Below, in pieces: positions 44,014 through 53,769 of a stretch of 64,000 nucleotides of DNA. A program made the translations under genes and the position numbers. The notes below the pieces were generated by a model that made no database searches, was not told where the DNA came from, and saw only the letters and a program-made list of their open reading frames with translations. This stretch comes from an uncultured Croceitalea sp. (GTDB lineage: Bacteria; Bacteroidota; Bacteroidia; Flavobacteriales; Flavobacteriaceae): contig CANNDD010000001.1 of NCBI GenBank assembly GCA_947503285.1, forward strand, positions 372,001 through 436,000, written 5' to 3'. Every line of letters begins with the position of its first letter. Positions within the stretch are counted from its first letter, which is position 1.

Positions 44014-45987
44014 ATGGAAAAACAATCCCTTGGGATGCAATTGGTCCATCTCAGAAAATTAAAAGGCCATACCCAAAATAGCCTGGCAGCAGCATCTGGC
44101 GTTGCCATAAGAACGATTCAACGCATAGAGAAAGATGAGGTGAGTCCGCAAATCGAAACCATAAAACTGCTTGCTGAATCTTTGGGGGTACCAGCCGATG
44201 CGCTATTGTCCACTAAAATACCTGAGCACGAAAACCTTCAAAAAAAATGGTTGTTTTTTATACATGTTTCCCCTTTGCTAGGTTTCCTATTTCCATTCTC
44301 CGTATTATTTCCGCTTTTTCTTTGGCTTCATAAAAAAGAGGACGATCTTATTTATGACATTCATGGTATCAAAGTCATCAATTTTCAGTTGAGTATGACC
44401 ATATTGTATGTGCTCGCTTTCATCGCCTTGCTCTTCATTCAAGGTTGGGGATTTTTGTTTTTTATTCTTATTTTTCCATTTAATTTTCTAGTTATCACTT
44501 ATAACATTTTTAAAACCGTGTACACGAAAAACTGTTACTACCCCCTCGCGATTCCTTTTCTAAAAAATCCAAAAAATAGACCCAAAAACAAGAAATTCCT
44601 TTTTATGATTTCCATGTTCATTGTTTTTTTTGGGTGTACCTCAAATACGGAAGGCAATGAATTTGAAAAACTTGCTGAATACGAGGGAAAATATGAATAT
44701 AGCAACAACACCTCTTTGGCCATTGTCGCCTCTAAACTGGATACCACCCTGTATGCCGTCATTGACAAAGCAAAATATCCTTTAAAACAAATCCATCTAG
44801 ACAGTTTTGTCAATATACAAAATAGCCCTGTGGTGTTTCAAAGGGATAAGAACAAGAGAATCATCGGTTATAAGTCAAGTGGCCAAACCTTTGACCTGAT
44901 TACCAGGGAATATGAAAGACCTGAACTATTGCCAAGAAAAGAATTGTTCAACAAAGCTGAAAGCTATGCTTACCAAATACCGGTAGCACTGAATGATGGA
45001 TTGGAAACAGGTGCCTTGGCAGATGCGTTTGAAAATCCCGATGAGATCATCGAAATGGTTAAAAAGACGATTGATGGCAGCTATCCTGACGTTCACAGTA
45101 TCTTAATCTATAAGAACGACAAACTGGTGCTTGAAGAATATTTTTATGGTTATGATAAGGATACCCCGCACCAATTACGTTCGGCAACAAAACCGATTAT
45201 TGGTGGTATCATGGGCATCGCCATTGATCAAGGATTCATCAAAAGTGAACAAGAAAAACTTTTACCCTTCTTCGAATCAAGCTATCCTGATATCTTGAAT
45301 ATGGATGATAGGAAAAAGGCAATAACCATCGAGAATTTTCTAATGTACCGCCATGGTCTTGATTGCGACAACAACAATGCTGAAAGTAAAGGAAATGAGA
45401 TGTCAATGATGGAGAGCAATGATTGGGTTAAGTTTACGCTTGATCTACCAGCAGTGACCGAGCCTGGCACGGTATCTTCGTATTGCACCGGTTGTGCATT
45501 GACCATAGGCAGCTTGGTAGAAAAAGTAACCAACGAAAAAATTGAGGATTTTGCCAAGAAAAACCTTTTTGAACCTCTGGGAATAACCAATTACAAGTGG
45601 GTTTTTGAACCAAATCAAGAGAGCATGACAAATTTTAGTCAACTTTCATTGACACCTAGGGATTTGGTAAAGTTGGGCAAAGTTTACAAAGACAAGGGTA
45701 AATGGAACGGAAAACAGATCTTATCAGAAAGCTGGGTCAACAAAACGTTCGATACCGACGATGGAGATTATGGTTATGCTTGGAAGCATAAGTACTATAT
45801 CCTTGATGGAAAACGCTATGACTCTTATTTAGCCACAGGAAATGGGGGGCAAAAAATCAGCGTTTGGCCAGAACTGGATATGGTTACGGTTTTCACCGGG
45901 GGTAATTATAATTCTTACCTAATTTATGGCAAGAGTACCCCACCAAACGAGATGATCCCGAAGTATCTATTAAATGCGGTTGAATAA
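44014..45987 (+). CDS. HTH_XRE-DUF4870-beta-lactamase-fold fusion, second paralog
   Basis: 657 residues. Residues 1-65 are an XRE HTH (RKLKGHTQNSLAAASGVAIR, TIQRIEKD). Residues 78-182 are the DUF4870-like membrane domain, including DIHGIKVINFQ, very similar to the protein at 9195, and the conserved NCYYPLAIPFLK. Residues 194-208 end in a lipobox-like FFGC with Cys208. An extra beta-rich segment of about 110 residues precedes the serine hydrolase domain, whose nucleophile motif is SATK. Tyr is in SSYCTGCAL. The outer domain is closer to 6-aminohexanoate-hydrolase-like members than to that of the first fusion. It converges on a peptidase operon. Confidence 0.87.
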   Translation: MEKQSLGMQLVHLRKLKGHTQNSLAAASGVAIRTIQRIEKDEVSPQIETIKLLAESLGVPADALLSTKIPEHENLQKKWLFFIHVSPLLGFLFPFSVLFPLFLWLHKKEDDLIYDIHGIKVINFQLSMTILYVLAFIALLFIQGWGFLFFILIFPFNFLVITYNIFKTVYTKNCYYPLAIPFLKNPKNRPKNKKFLFMISMFIVFFGCTSNTEGNEFEKLAEYEGKYEYSNNTSLAIVASKLDTTLYAVIDKAKYPLKQIHLDSFVNIQNSPVVFQRDKNKRIIGYKSSGQTFDLITREYERPELLPRKELFNKAESYAYQIPVALNDGLETGALADAFENPDEIIEMVKKTIDGSYPDVHSILIYKNDKLVLEEYFYGYDKDTPHQLRSATKPIIGGIMGIAIDQGFIKSEQEKLLPFFESSYPDILNMDDRKKAITIENFLMYRHGLDCDNNNAESKGNEMSMMESNDWVKFTLDLPAVTEPGTVSSYCTGCALTIGSLVEKVTNEKIEDFAKKNLFEPLGITNYKWVFEPNQESMTNFSQLSLTPRDLVKLGKVYKDKGKWNGKQILSESWVNKTFDTDDGDYGYAWKHKYYILDGKRYDSYLATGNGGQKISVWPELDMVTVFTGGNYNSYLIYGKSTPPNEMIPKYLLNAVE

Positions 45988-46023
45988 ATCCGTACAGAAT
46001 AGCACCTAGTGCTTTATACCACA

Positions 46024-47196
46024 TCAGTTCAACCTTTTATATTTTTTTAAAGTCTTGACCAATAGTTCATGGGGTAAGGCATAGGCCTTATTTCCGTTGA
46101 TTCCTTCCATATCATCAGCGGCCAACATGGCATTGATGATAGCCTCTTCAACAGCTTGGGAAGTGGCCTCGAACAAGGGGGTCATTTGATCATTCGGAAG
46201 CGTATGAACCGTAGTCATGACTTCTCGGTCAAACGCCTTTTCATTAGCCGTGGAAAAAGCGATAAAGATATCACCGGATCCATTGCTTCCATAGCCTCCA
46301 ACGGCCCTAATCCCCAATGGAACGCGTTGTGCTATCCGTTTTAACTGGTGGGGAAGCAAAGGTGCATCCGTCGCTACGACAACGATTATGGAACCATCTC
46401 CAGGTTGCCGCCTTGACTTTGGAGCATCTTTAAATACATAATTTAAGGTATCCCTTAATTCCTGACCAACGGGAACCCCGGCCACGGTCAAATTTTTCTT
46501 GGCACCAAAATTTGCCTGTACCAAGGCTGCAAGGGTATAGGTGCTATCCTTCATTTTTACTATTCTCGAAGAAGTTCCAGTTCCTCCTTTAAAACCTAAA
46601 CACATCATTCCCGTGCCTCCACCTATATTTCCTTCTTTAATTGCTGCTCCAGAAACGTTCTCAATGGCCTCTAGCACATGCTTTTCTTTGACATGAAACC
46701 CATAAATATCATTCAAGAATCCATCATAGGTTTCCGCGACTACGGGATAGGTATACCACCAATCTTCCCCACTATACCAATCTTGGTCAACATACCACTT
46801 CAGAACGGCATCCCTAACTACACCAACGCTATTGGTATTGGTAATCATAATAGGGGTCTCTAAAAAACCGGACTCGGTTACCCAGGTCGTGCCGGTCATT
46901 TCACCATTGCCATTTAAACTGTACCAATTGGCATATACAGGGCTGAATTTCTTTGCTTTTCCCCTTGGAAAAATGGCGGTAACCCCAGTTCTAATCGGGC
47001 CTTTTCCTAAAACATTTCCACCCTTTCCCGAAATTATAGTGCTATACCCTACTTCAACACCTTTAACATCGGTAATGGCATTTAATTTTCCCGTCTTTCC
47101 CTCAAACGGAATCTTTAGATCCCTAGCCCTTGGTTTCTGGGAAAAGACCAAAAGGCCAACGCTCAAAAATAATACGGTACTAATAGTTCTTTTCAT
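46024..47196 (-). CDS. secreted P1-family (DmpA/BapA-type) peptidase
   Basis: 390 residues with a signal peptide (TVLFLSVGLLVFSQ). The self-cleaving nucleophile is Ser269 in PGDGSIIVVVATDAPLLPHQ, and GGGTGMMCLGFKGGTG lies upstream. Members cleave N-terminal D-amino acids, D-amides or beta-peptides. It is the third gene of an operon, 2 bp after the serine hydrolase at 47199, which itself follows an amidohydrolase. The neighbours make turnover of unusual or cell-wall-derived peptides a reasonable inference. Confidence 0.92.
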   Translation of the reverse strand: MKRTISTVLFLSVGLLVFSQKPRARDLKIPFEGKTGKLNAITDVKGVEVGYSTIISGKGGNVLGKGPIRTGVTAIFPRGKAKKFSPVYANWYSLNGNGEMTGTTWVTESGFLETPIMITNTNSVGVVRDAVLKWYVDQDWYSGEDWWYTYPVVAETYDGFLNDIYGFHVKEKHVLEAIENVSGAAIKEGNIGGGTGMMCLGFKGGTGTSSRIVKMKDSTYTLAALVQANFGAKKNLTVAGVPVGQELRDTLNYVFKDAPKSRRQPGDGSIIVVVATDAPLLPHQLKRIAQRVPLGIRAVGGYGSNGSGDIFIAFSTANEKAFDREVMTTVHTLPNDQMTPLFEATSQAVEEAIINAMLAADDMEGINGNKAYALPHELLVKTLKKYKRLN

Positions 47197-47198
47197 TC

Positions 47199-48353
47199 TT
47201 ATTCGTATTTGGCCAATATTTTTTCCAACGCCTTCATATCCATATGTAGATCTGTCCGTAAAAACGAGGCAATTTCATTGGTAAAGTTAGAGAACATGAT
47301 TTTTTCGGAATTTGAAAATAATACCAATCCGAATTTTGCATCAGGATAAAAGATAGTGAAGGCCGTAAAATCGCCATTATTTCCCCCGTGGGAATACATC
47401 CAACCATTCGGGGTGTTTTTCATGCCAAAGGCGAGACCCCAATGCGTATTGCCCAGAACCGCCTTTTCATAGTCCCCTTCAGGAATTACGACCTGCTTCT
47501 TCAGTAGCTCTGCATACGATTCGTCAGAAATATGTGCACCTAAAATCATAGCGCCAATAAAGCGTGCATAACTATCAATATCAGTATGTAGGTTATGGGC
47601 CGAACCAAATTCATCAACCCTAAAGTCAGATGGACCATTTGATTCCACTTTACCATTTTTATGCCCCCAGGCTTTATGTTTGGCTATATCTTCATTCCAG
47701 TCATAATATAGTCTTTCGGCCTTCAAGGGTATGGCAATATCTTGCTTGAAAATCTCAAAAAGTCCATCCCTATCCACATAGTTCACCTGTGCCAATGCAC
47801 GAGCGAGATACTGAAAGCCTTCACCTGAATAAGCATACGTGTCGCCCGGAGGAAAAATGAATTTTAAGGTATCGTTTTCCAATCTCCAATTCGGCAATCC
47901 CGTAGTATGTGAAAGCACCATACGAGCTGTTATCTTCCTATGGCGTTCATCATGTTGAATATCTTGATAATCCACATATTCATATAAGGGAGTATCAAGG
48001 GCTATCAAACCTTTATCCATTTGCTTTATAGCAAAATATGCAAATAAGGGTTTAGAAAGTGAAGCAGCCTCAAAAATGGTTTTTTTAGTGACTTTTTTTT
48101 GGTTTTTAAGTGAGCTTACCCCAAATGTCTTACTATACACAACTTGATCTCCATTGAGTATCGCAATTCCTAACCCGGGCACCTCATATTGTGACAACTG
48201 TTTTTCAATAAATACATCGAAATCGGAAATATTTATTTCGGTTCCGTTCGGTACAAGTATCGTCTTTTTATGGGAGTCGCCACATGATACCACTAAGATC
48301 CAGGTTGTCAGAAGAAAAAATTTAAAAAATGCTATGGTTAGGTTATGTTTCAT
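47199..48353 (-). CDS. lipoprotein beta-lactamase-fold serine hydrolase
   Basis: 384 residues with a lipoprotein signal (FLLTTWILVVSCGDS). Class C beta-lactamase-like: nucleophile motif SLSK in EAASLSKPLF, YSG in YAYSGEGFQYLA, and HGG in YSHGGNNGDF. It is the closest free relative in the window of the outer domain of the HTH fusion at 9195. It lies 2 bp upstream of the P1 peptidase and 26 bp after the amidohydrolase. Substrates are unknown; peptides or esters fit the family. Confidence 0.9.
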   Translation of the reverse strand: MKHNLTIAFFKFFLLTTWILVVSCGDSHKKTILVPNGTEINISDFDVFIEKQLSQYEVPGLGIAILNGDQVVYSKTFGVSSLKNQKKVTKKTIFEAASLSKPLFAYFAIKQMDKGLIALDTPLYEYVDYQDIQHDERHRKITARMVLSHTTGLPNWRLENDTLKFIFPPGDTYAYSGEGFQYLARALAQVNYVDRDGLFEIFKQDIAIPLKAERLYYDWNEDIAKHKAWGHKNGKVESNGPSDFRVDEFGSAHNLHTDIDSYARFIGAMILGAHISDESYAELLKKQVVIPEGDYEKAVLGNTHWGLAFGMKNTPNGWMYSHGGNNGDFTAFTIFYPDAKFGLVLFSNSEKIMFSNFTNEIASFLRTDLHMDMKALEKILAKYE

Positions 48354-48379
48354 TTCATAGTGATTGATTTCAGCGGTGT

Positions 48380-49678
48380 TTACTCTTTAATATATACTTT
48401 TCCATCCTTCATGACGAAAACCACATTGAATATGGTATCTGAAAAATCTTTCTCAAGGTCTCCCCTTACGGCAATAATATCGGCAAAAGCCCCTTTTTTG
48501 ATAACCCCAATACGATTGGACATGTTCATAAATTTACTGGATAGGTATGTGGATGATCTCAGAATCTCAAGGGGTTCCATGCCTTCTTCTTGATACGCAA
48601 CAAGGATGTTCTTAGCTGCCTCACCTTGCGGAATTTCAAAATCCATATAATTATCAGATCCTGTCAAAATGGTGACACCTGCTTTTATGGCCCTTTGCAA
48701 GCGGTCCCTTTTACGGCTTTGGTAACTGATTACTGCCTTTTCAAGATCTCCTTTAAAGTCTAGGAGTTCAAAGTACTTATAGAGTAGTTTTTTCGATATA
48801 TCAGTAGGCACCAACGCAGTTCCCTTTTTAGCCATAAGGGTCAGTGTGGAGTCAGCAATAGCATAACCATGTTCAATGGCATCCACCCCAGCTGTGGTTG
48901 CTTCCCAAACGGCGATGTTGCTAGTTGCATGCGCCGTAACCTTTTTGTTGTAGCGGTTAGCCATTTTGACAATGGCCCTCATTTCATCGATGGTCAAGCT
49001 CGTGTTATTGGGCGTATTATTGGCACAGATTTTTATGATATCCGCCCCATAGTTTACGTTTTCCCTTACTGCATTAATCGCGTCATCTACATTTTTAATA
49101 ATCCTGTATTCGTTGGATGTAATTTGATGGTGATGCTTGAGTATTCCCACAACCTGTCCACCTTCCGAAGAAATAATGGGGCCAGAGACGAACATGCGCG
49201 GTCCGACAACGGTTCCTTCGGTAATGGCCTGTTTTAAGGCAACATCTAAAAATTGTCCTGAATTGCCTAAGTCCCTTACGGTAGTAAAACCACTTTCAAG
49301 AAATGATTTTGCCCTTTTCGCACCACGTAATGCCCTTAGGGCATCTCCTTGAAACAAAATTTCATTGGCAATAGGGTGTTTGTCCGTTACGGCTTCTGAA
49401 TGTAAAAGATGTGTATGCCCGTCTATTAAACCCGGTAAAACGGTGTAAGAAGACAAATCAATGACCGATGTGTTTTCTGGAATGGGAATAGTAGTCCCAA
49501 CTTCGAATATCGTATTATTTACGACTTTAATGATATGGTCACTTAATATCCTGCCTTTTTCAGAATCAAACAACCTTCCCGCTTTGATATACTTTATATC
49601 CTCCTTTTCTGCAGATTGTGCAAATACGAATCCTACGAAGCAAAGGCATAAGCAAGCAAACACTACAGATTTTTTCAT
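48380..49678 (-). CDS. secreted metal-dependent amidohydrolase
   Basis: 432 residues with a signal peptide (VVFACLCLCFVGFVFAQ). Metal-binding HxH is at 88-90 in PGLIDGHTHLL, further ligands in KKVTAHATS and DAIEHGYAI, and Asp in TGSDNYMDF. It resembles the imidazolonepropionase-like/Xaa-Pro dipeptidase branch of the amidohydrolase superfamily. It is first in the operon with the lipoprotein hydrolase and P1 peptidase. Confidence 0.9.
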   Translation of the reverse strand: MKKSVVFACLCLCFVGFVFAQSAEKEDIKYIKAGRLFDSEKGRILSDHIIKVVNNTIFEVGTTIPIPENTSVIDLSSYTVLPGLIDGHTHLLHSEAVTDKHPIANEILFQGDALRALRGAKRAKSFLESGFTTVRDLGNSGQFLDVALKQAITEGTVVGPRMFVSGPIISSEGGQVVGILKHHHQITSNEYRIIKNVDDAINAVRENVNYGADIIKICANNTPNNTSLTIDEMRAIVKMANRYNKKVTAHATSNIAVWEATTAGVDAIEHGYAIADSTLTLMAKKGTALVPTDISKKLLYKYFELLDFKGDLEKAVISYQSRKRDRLQRAIKAGVTILTGSDNYMDFEIPQGEAAKNILVAYQEEGMEPLEILRSSTYLSSKFMNMSNRIGVIKKGAFADIIAVRGDLEKDFSDTIFNVVFVMKDGKVYIKE

Positions 49679-49824
49679 GAAGCTATTGATAGTTGTTAAT
49701 AAGTGCTTCTATTTTGATTTTCAGAAACTCAGCGTATGAATAAAATCATTTTTCAAAAGGAGGGACTTCCCAAAATGAGCATATTTCAGTAACTCAGAAT
49801 ATAGTGACCCAGAAAATCACCTTT

Positions 49825-51147
49825 TTATTCTACCCGTTTACCTTCATATGATTTTACACCATATTGGTATAAAACCACATTGTCAAACGATTGGTTTCCG
49901 CCTTCTACGAATTCTACTTTCAATTCTTCATCTACCAAGAAGACCATTTCCGTTTGCGCCACCAATCTCACGGATTTCTGACCAGGAATAACCAAGTTGA
50001 GCTTTCCATTTTCAGCAACAATATTGAAAGTAACATTTTCCTTGATTTGAAAAGTACCTGTATAATTTTCTAAGTTCTCGACGGGCACGATATATTTTTC
50101 GGTCGGAACCATTTTTTTATCCTTGATCTCAAAGATTTCCTTACCCTCATCAAGATAGGTCTCTACAACCTTTTGGTATACCTTATAACCTTCGTTGGCA
50201 TTGGTGAAAATGACCATTCCCTTTTTTGATTTAGGTAATAGCACCGCGAAGGTCTTGATACCATTTTCATCACCCGAATGCATGATTACCGACTCTTTAT
50301 TGGAAAGTTCAGGTATTACCTCCCATCCCAATCCGTAAAATAAGTTCTCTTTGACCTTGACCTGTGGTGAGACCATATCTTCAAAAACCGGTTTAGAAAA
50401 GGCCGCCCCATTGATTACGTAAGCACATACTTCCGTATAGTCTTTAATAGTAGTCAACAAGCCCGCGGCAGCATTTAATTCGGTTCTTGGGGCATATTCA
50501 TACTCCCCAAAATTTTTGTCAAAAGGATAAACTACTTTTTTCATATCCCAACTCGGCTGCCATATAAAGGCTATATTGGTAAGCCCAATCGGTTTAAAAA
50601 GCACCTCTTCGGCCAATTTTGGCAAATCTTCACCTAATTTGTTCTGCAAAGCCTTTCGCAGGTATTCATAACCCTCACCCGAATACAGGTATTGACTACC
50701 GGGTTCAAAATTGAATTTCAATTTCTTTGAAGGGCTCATATTTCTCCAGTTGACAAAACCTGACTGATGACTTAAGACAAATCGAGCGCTCAACTTTTTG
50801 AGATTGTCATCTACCTTCAGGTCGGGGTCTAAGTGATATTTATACAGAGGTTCATCAAGCGATAACTTTCCTTGCGACACCAAATTAAGTACTACGGTAG
50901 CAAATATGGGTTTGGTAAGGGAAGCTACCGTAAAAATACTTTGGTTATTTGCGGGCAACCCGATGCGCTGTTCTCCAAAAACCTTGGTGTATGTAACCTT
51001 TCCATTTTCAATAATGCCAATGGCAACGGCAGGAACTTTATGCTCTTCTTGCCATTTCGGTACTTTTTCTTCAAAATCGGAAGTAGTTCCACCTTGGCCA
51101 AAGGCACAAACGGTAAGTATTAGAAAAAGAAATTTTAAATTTCTCAT
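49825..51147 (-). CDS. secreted beta-lactamase-fold serine hydrolase with C-terminal beta domain
   Basis: 440 residues from the ATG opening the signal peptide (NLKFLFLILTVCAFGQ); an in-frame start 22 codons earlier spoils it. Nucleophile motif SLTK in TVASLTKPIF, YSG in YLYSGEGYEYLR, and HSGDENG late. About 90 residues after the hydrolase domain form a beta-rich extension. It is one of five proteins of this fold in the window. Confidence 0.9.
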   Translation of the reverse strand: MRNLKFLFLILTVCAFGQGGTTSDFEEKVPKWQEEHKVPAVAIGIIENGKVTYTKVFGEQRIGLPANNQSIFTVASLTKPIFATVVLNLVSQGKLSLDEPLYKYHLDPDLKVDDNLKKLSARFVLSHQSGFVNWRNMSPSKKLKFNFEPGSQYLYSGEGYEYLRKALQNKLGEDLPKLAEEVLFKPIGLTNIAFIWQPSWDMKKVVYPFDKNFGEYEYAPRTELNAAAGLLTTIKDYTEVCAYVINGAAFSKPVFEDMVSPQVKVKENLFYGLGWEVIPELSNKESVIMHSGDENGIKTFAVLLPKSKKGMVIFTNANEGYKVYQKVVETYLDEGKEIFEIKDKKMVPTEKYIVPVENLENYTGTFQIKENVTFNIVAENGKLNLVIPGQKSVRLVAQTEMVFLVDEELKVEFVEGGNQSFDNVVLYQYGVKSYEGKRVE

Positions 51148-51195
51148 AGTATATGGGTATTTTGGGTTTATGGTTATTATTTTTTGCCTGACAAT

Positions 51196-51265
51196 TGAGA
51201 TTGGATGCTTCAATACATGTGTCGAAATATAGATTTAGATTCATTTGTATACCTCACGGGCCTAC
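51196..51265 (-). repeat. dispersed palindromic repeat, copy 2
   Basis: On the minus strand it reads ATTTCGACACATGTATTGAA and then GCATCCAATCTC. It aligns with the copies near 22.3 and 58.6 kb, with changes mostly being transitions. It lies directly upstream of the serine hydrolase gene and may hold its promoter (TATATTTC). Confidence 0.45.
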
Positions 51266-51354
51266 CTTTCTCGGCAGATAGCCTTACCCGGGGCAGTTTA
51301 CCATGTGACGATAAATTAGGTGGGAAGGTTACAAGATTTTTCACACGCTTATAA

Positions 51355-52551
51355 TTATTGGCGTTTTCTGCTGGGTTCAAGCCCATAAATGGAGTTGAAT
51401 TTCTCGTCTGCAGCTATGACATAGCTTCCATTTACATCCAATCTTTTTATGACGCTAGTATTCATGTTAATCAAGGCCTGCGTCGCCCTAATAGGGTTAC
51501 CATGAAATGAGATGTCCGTTAGGCTTTTTAGACCATATAGTGGCCATAAATTGCCAATCTCATTGTCAGCCAACAAAGCCCATTTTAAGTGCTCCATATT
51601 GGATAAAGGCTCAATGGATTTGATTTTATTGCCCGTCAAGAACAATTTTCTAAGTTTGTTTAGGTTTTTTAAGACTTGAATGTCCGCAATGCTATTTTCC
51701 CGTAAATCAAGCCATTCAATATTGGTCAGATTTTTAAGAAAACCCAAATCCCTCAAATTATTTTTACGAAGCACTAAGACCCCAATACTTTTTATGTTTG
51801 ACAAAGGACTAAAGTCTTCGATTTTTGTATCCATTAAGTTTACTTGAACCAATTTATGGAGCCCACTCATAGCTTGAATATCCGAGATGGGATTTTTTTC
51901 CAATATCAACACTTCCAATGATTCCAATCCCCTTACCGCTTCGATATTGGTGACCTTGTTATTCGGAATCCATATCCCTTCTAGCTTGGTCAGTTCTTTT
52001 AGGGGTGTGATATCTTCCAATTCATTGAACGCCATATTAAAATGTATCAGTTCTGTCCAGTTTTTGACAACTTCTATACTTTTGATATTATTGAAATTTC
52101 CTGAAATACCACTGAGCTTCTTTAAATTCGATAACGGACCAATAGTGGTAAGCTGATTTCTATCAAAAAGGAAGTGCTCAAGGTTAACAAGGTTTTCAAG
52201 GGCTTTTAATGACTTGATTTTATTACCGTTAATGACCAAGTTCTTAAGCTTGATCAAGCCTGCAAGCGGACTTAAATCACTAATGGCATTGTTATCAAGC
52301 CTTAAAGAAGTAAGGTTTTTAGCATATTCCAATCCTTTTAAAGACTTGACCCCCCTCCCTACTGCTGAAAAACGGGTCAATGATTCTAAATCGGCCTTCG
52401 TGAGTGCCCCTGTTGGTTTATCAAAATGTTCTCGTATTGCGTGATCTAGGTAAAAATCCTCAATTACGACAATACTGTCATTATCTTGGGCAGCGGCCAG
52501 GGTAAAAAAAGTCAGTGTCAGGGTCGATACGATTATCTTTAAAGTGTCCAT
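51355..52551 (-). CDS. secreted leucine-rich-repeat protein
   Basis: 398 residues with a signal peptide (IIVSTLTLTFFTLAAAQ). After about 60 residues there are roughly 13 repeats of the internalin-type 22-residue LRR (pattern LxxLxLxxNxIxDIxPL), for instance LTSLRLDNNAISDLSPLAGL and LVQVNLMDTKIEDFSPLSNI. LRRs bind proteins or glycans. There is no visible C-terminal sorting domain or anchor. It is separated from the surrounding hydrolases by gaps of 207 and 84 bp. Confidence 0.93.
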   Translation of the reverse strand: MDTLKIIVSTLTLTFFTLAAAQDNDSIVVIEDFYLDHAIREHFDKPTGALTKADLESLTRFSAVGRGVKSLKGLEYAKNLTSLRLDNNAISDLSPLAGLIKLKNLVINGNKIKSLKALENLVNLEHFLFDRNQLTTIGPLSNLKKLSGISGNFNNIKSIEVVKNWTELIHFNMAFNELEDITPLKELTKLEGIWIPNNKVTNIEAVRGLESLEVLILEKNPISDIQAMSGLHKLVQVNLMDTKIEDFSPLSNIKSIGVLVLRKNNLRDLGFLKNLTNIEWLDLRENSIADIQVLKNLNKLRKLFLTGNKIKSIEPLSNMEHLKWALLADNEIGNLWPLYGLKSLTDISFHGNPIRATQALINMNTSVIKRLDVNGSYVIAADEKFNSIYGLEPSRKRQ

Positions 52552-52616
52552 AAGAGATAGTTATTATTGTTTCAAAATTCAATAACTCTAGCGGCTCTAA
52601 AAAAGAAATTGCCCTA

Positions 52617-52650
52617 AAAAAGGTTTCATCGTATACTATGAAACCTTTTT
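52617..52650 (-). terminator. terminator overlapping the end of a membrane AraC gene
   Basis: AAAAAGGTTTCAT pairs with ATGAAACCTTTTT across 8 nt. On the minus strand the stem covers the last codons and stop codon of the AraC gene and then runs into T residues. Confidence 0.82.
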
Positions 52651-53769
52651 CTTATCGGAGACTTGGCCAATATATGTTTTTGGCGTTTGGGAAGTGAATT
52701 TATAAAAGGCCCTATAAAAGGTGGTTTTTGATTTAAAACCTGAATCAGCGGCAATTGATTCGATGGTAAAATTAGTGTATGCCCCGTTTTGTATTTTATC
52801 CTTCACCTCATCCACACGAAATTTATTGGCGAAGTCATTAAAAGTTACATTCAAATGGGTGTTCAGTAAGTTTGACAAAACGGCAGGGGTTACTTGAAGT
52901 TGTTTGGAAAAAGTGGACAACGAAAAATCTTTATTCAAATAGGGCTTTTCGGTTTCCATTTTATGAAGGATGTTTTTAAGCTGTCTTTCGATTACCGTTT
53001 TATCAAAGCCCATCTTAGTTGACCTAAAGGTAGAGTAGGTCACGTATCCCACCAATGAAATAACATAAAGCAGTACGGCATTATATATCTTAACCGCCAT
53101 AGTGAGCGAAAAACCCAACCAATCGTCTAAAGGCGAGCTCCTCCAATACCCATAAATCCTGCCTATGACTGTTGAAATCAATTCAAATAAGGCACCGGCG
53201 AAAAAGAATAAAAACAAATAAATCAACCAGTTGCGATACTTAAGATTGTCTTTTGAGAATAGCTCCGTTCCTTTCTTTTTCAATTCTAGAAATGATAATG
53301 TCGTATAGGCGAATGCCTGGCACAAAAGCACAAAATAATATGCAGACTGCACCTCAAAATAAGCTAGCTTCGATAGTAAGTTCCCTTTATCTTGAATAGC
53401 AACAAATAAACTACCTACCCAAACGATGACATAGTACAAAGTAAAAATCACAGGGACTATGAAGTGCCCAATACGTTTACTATCTATCTTAAAATTGACT
53501 TTACGTATCGATTCGAAATAGAGATATAACAACGGAAAAATGAAAATGACCAGATTTAAGGGGATGAATCTTAGATAATCATTCGTCTCAATAAGCCCGG
53601 TATTACCCAAAAAAGTAGGCACCAATGAAAGACCGGCCACAACTAAAATCAGCATTAGTAATTTGTTCTGGGGTTGCCGCCAGTCCCTATTCTTGAATAT
53701 CAAAAACAGCATTATGGTACTTTGGAACAACCCGAAAAGAAGTAATGCCGCTGTAGGGGTAAAGCTCAT
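52636..53769 (-). CDS. membrane-anchored AraC-family regulator
   Basis: 377 residues, about seven hydrophobic segments in the first 250, then a double HTH (LSTFSKQLQVTPAVLSNLLN; ESIAADSGFKSKTTFYRAFY, KFTSQTPKTYI). It has the same plan as the regulator at 14595, and also lies beside secreted hydrolase genes. It precedes the LRR gene on the same strand, but a terminator at its 3' end separates them. Confidence 0.9.
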   Translation of the reverse strand: MSFTPTAALLLFGLFQSTIMLFLIFKNRDWRQPQNKLLMLILVVAGLSLVPTFLGNTGLIETNDYLRFIPLNLVIFIFPLLYLYFESIRKVNFKIDSKRIGHFIVPVIFTLYYVIVWVGSLFVAIQDKGNLLSKLAYFEVQSAYYFVLLCQAFAYTTLSFLELKKKGTELFSKDNLKYRNWLIYLFLFFFAGALFELISTVIGRIYGYWRSSPLDDWLGFSLTMAVKIYNAVLLYVISLVGYVTYSTFRSTKMGFDKTVIERQLKNILHKMETEKPYLNKDFSLSTFSKQLQVTPAVLSNLLNTHLNVTFNDFANKFRVDEVKDKIQNGAYTNFTIESIAADSGFKSKTTFYRAFYKFTSQTPKTYIGQVSDKKKVS

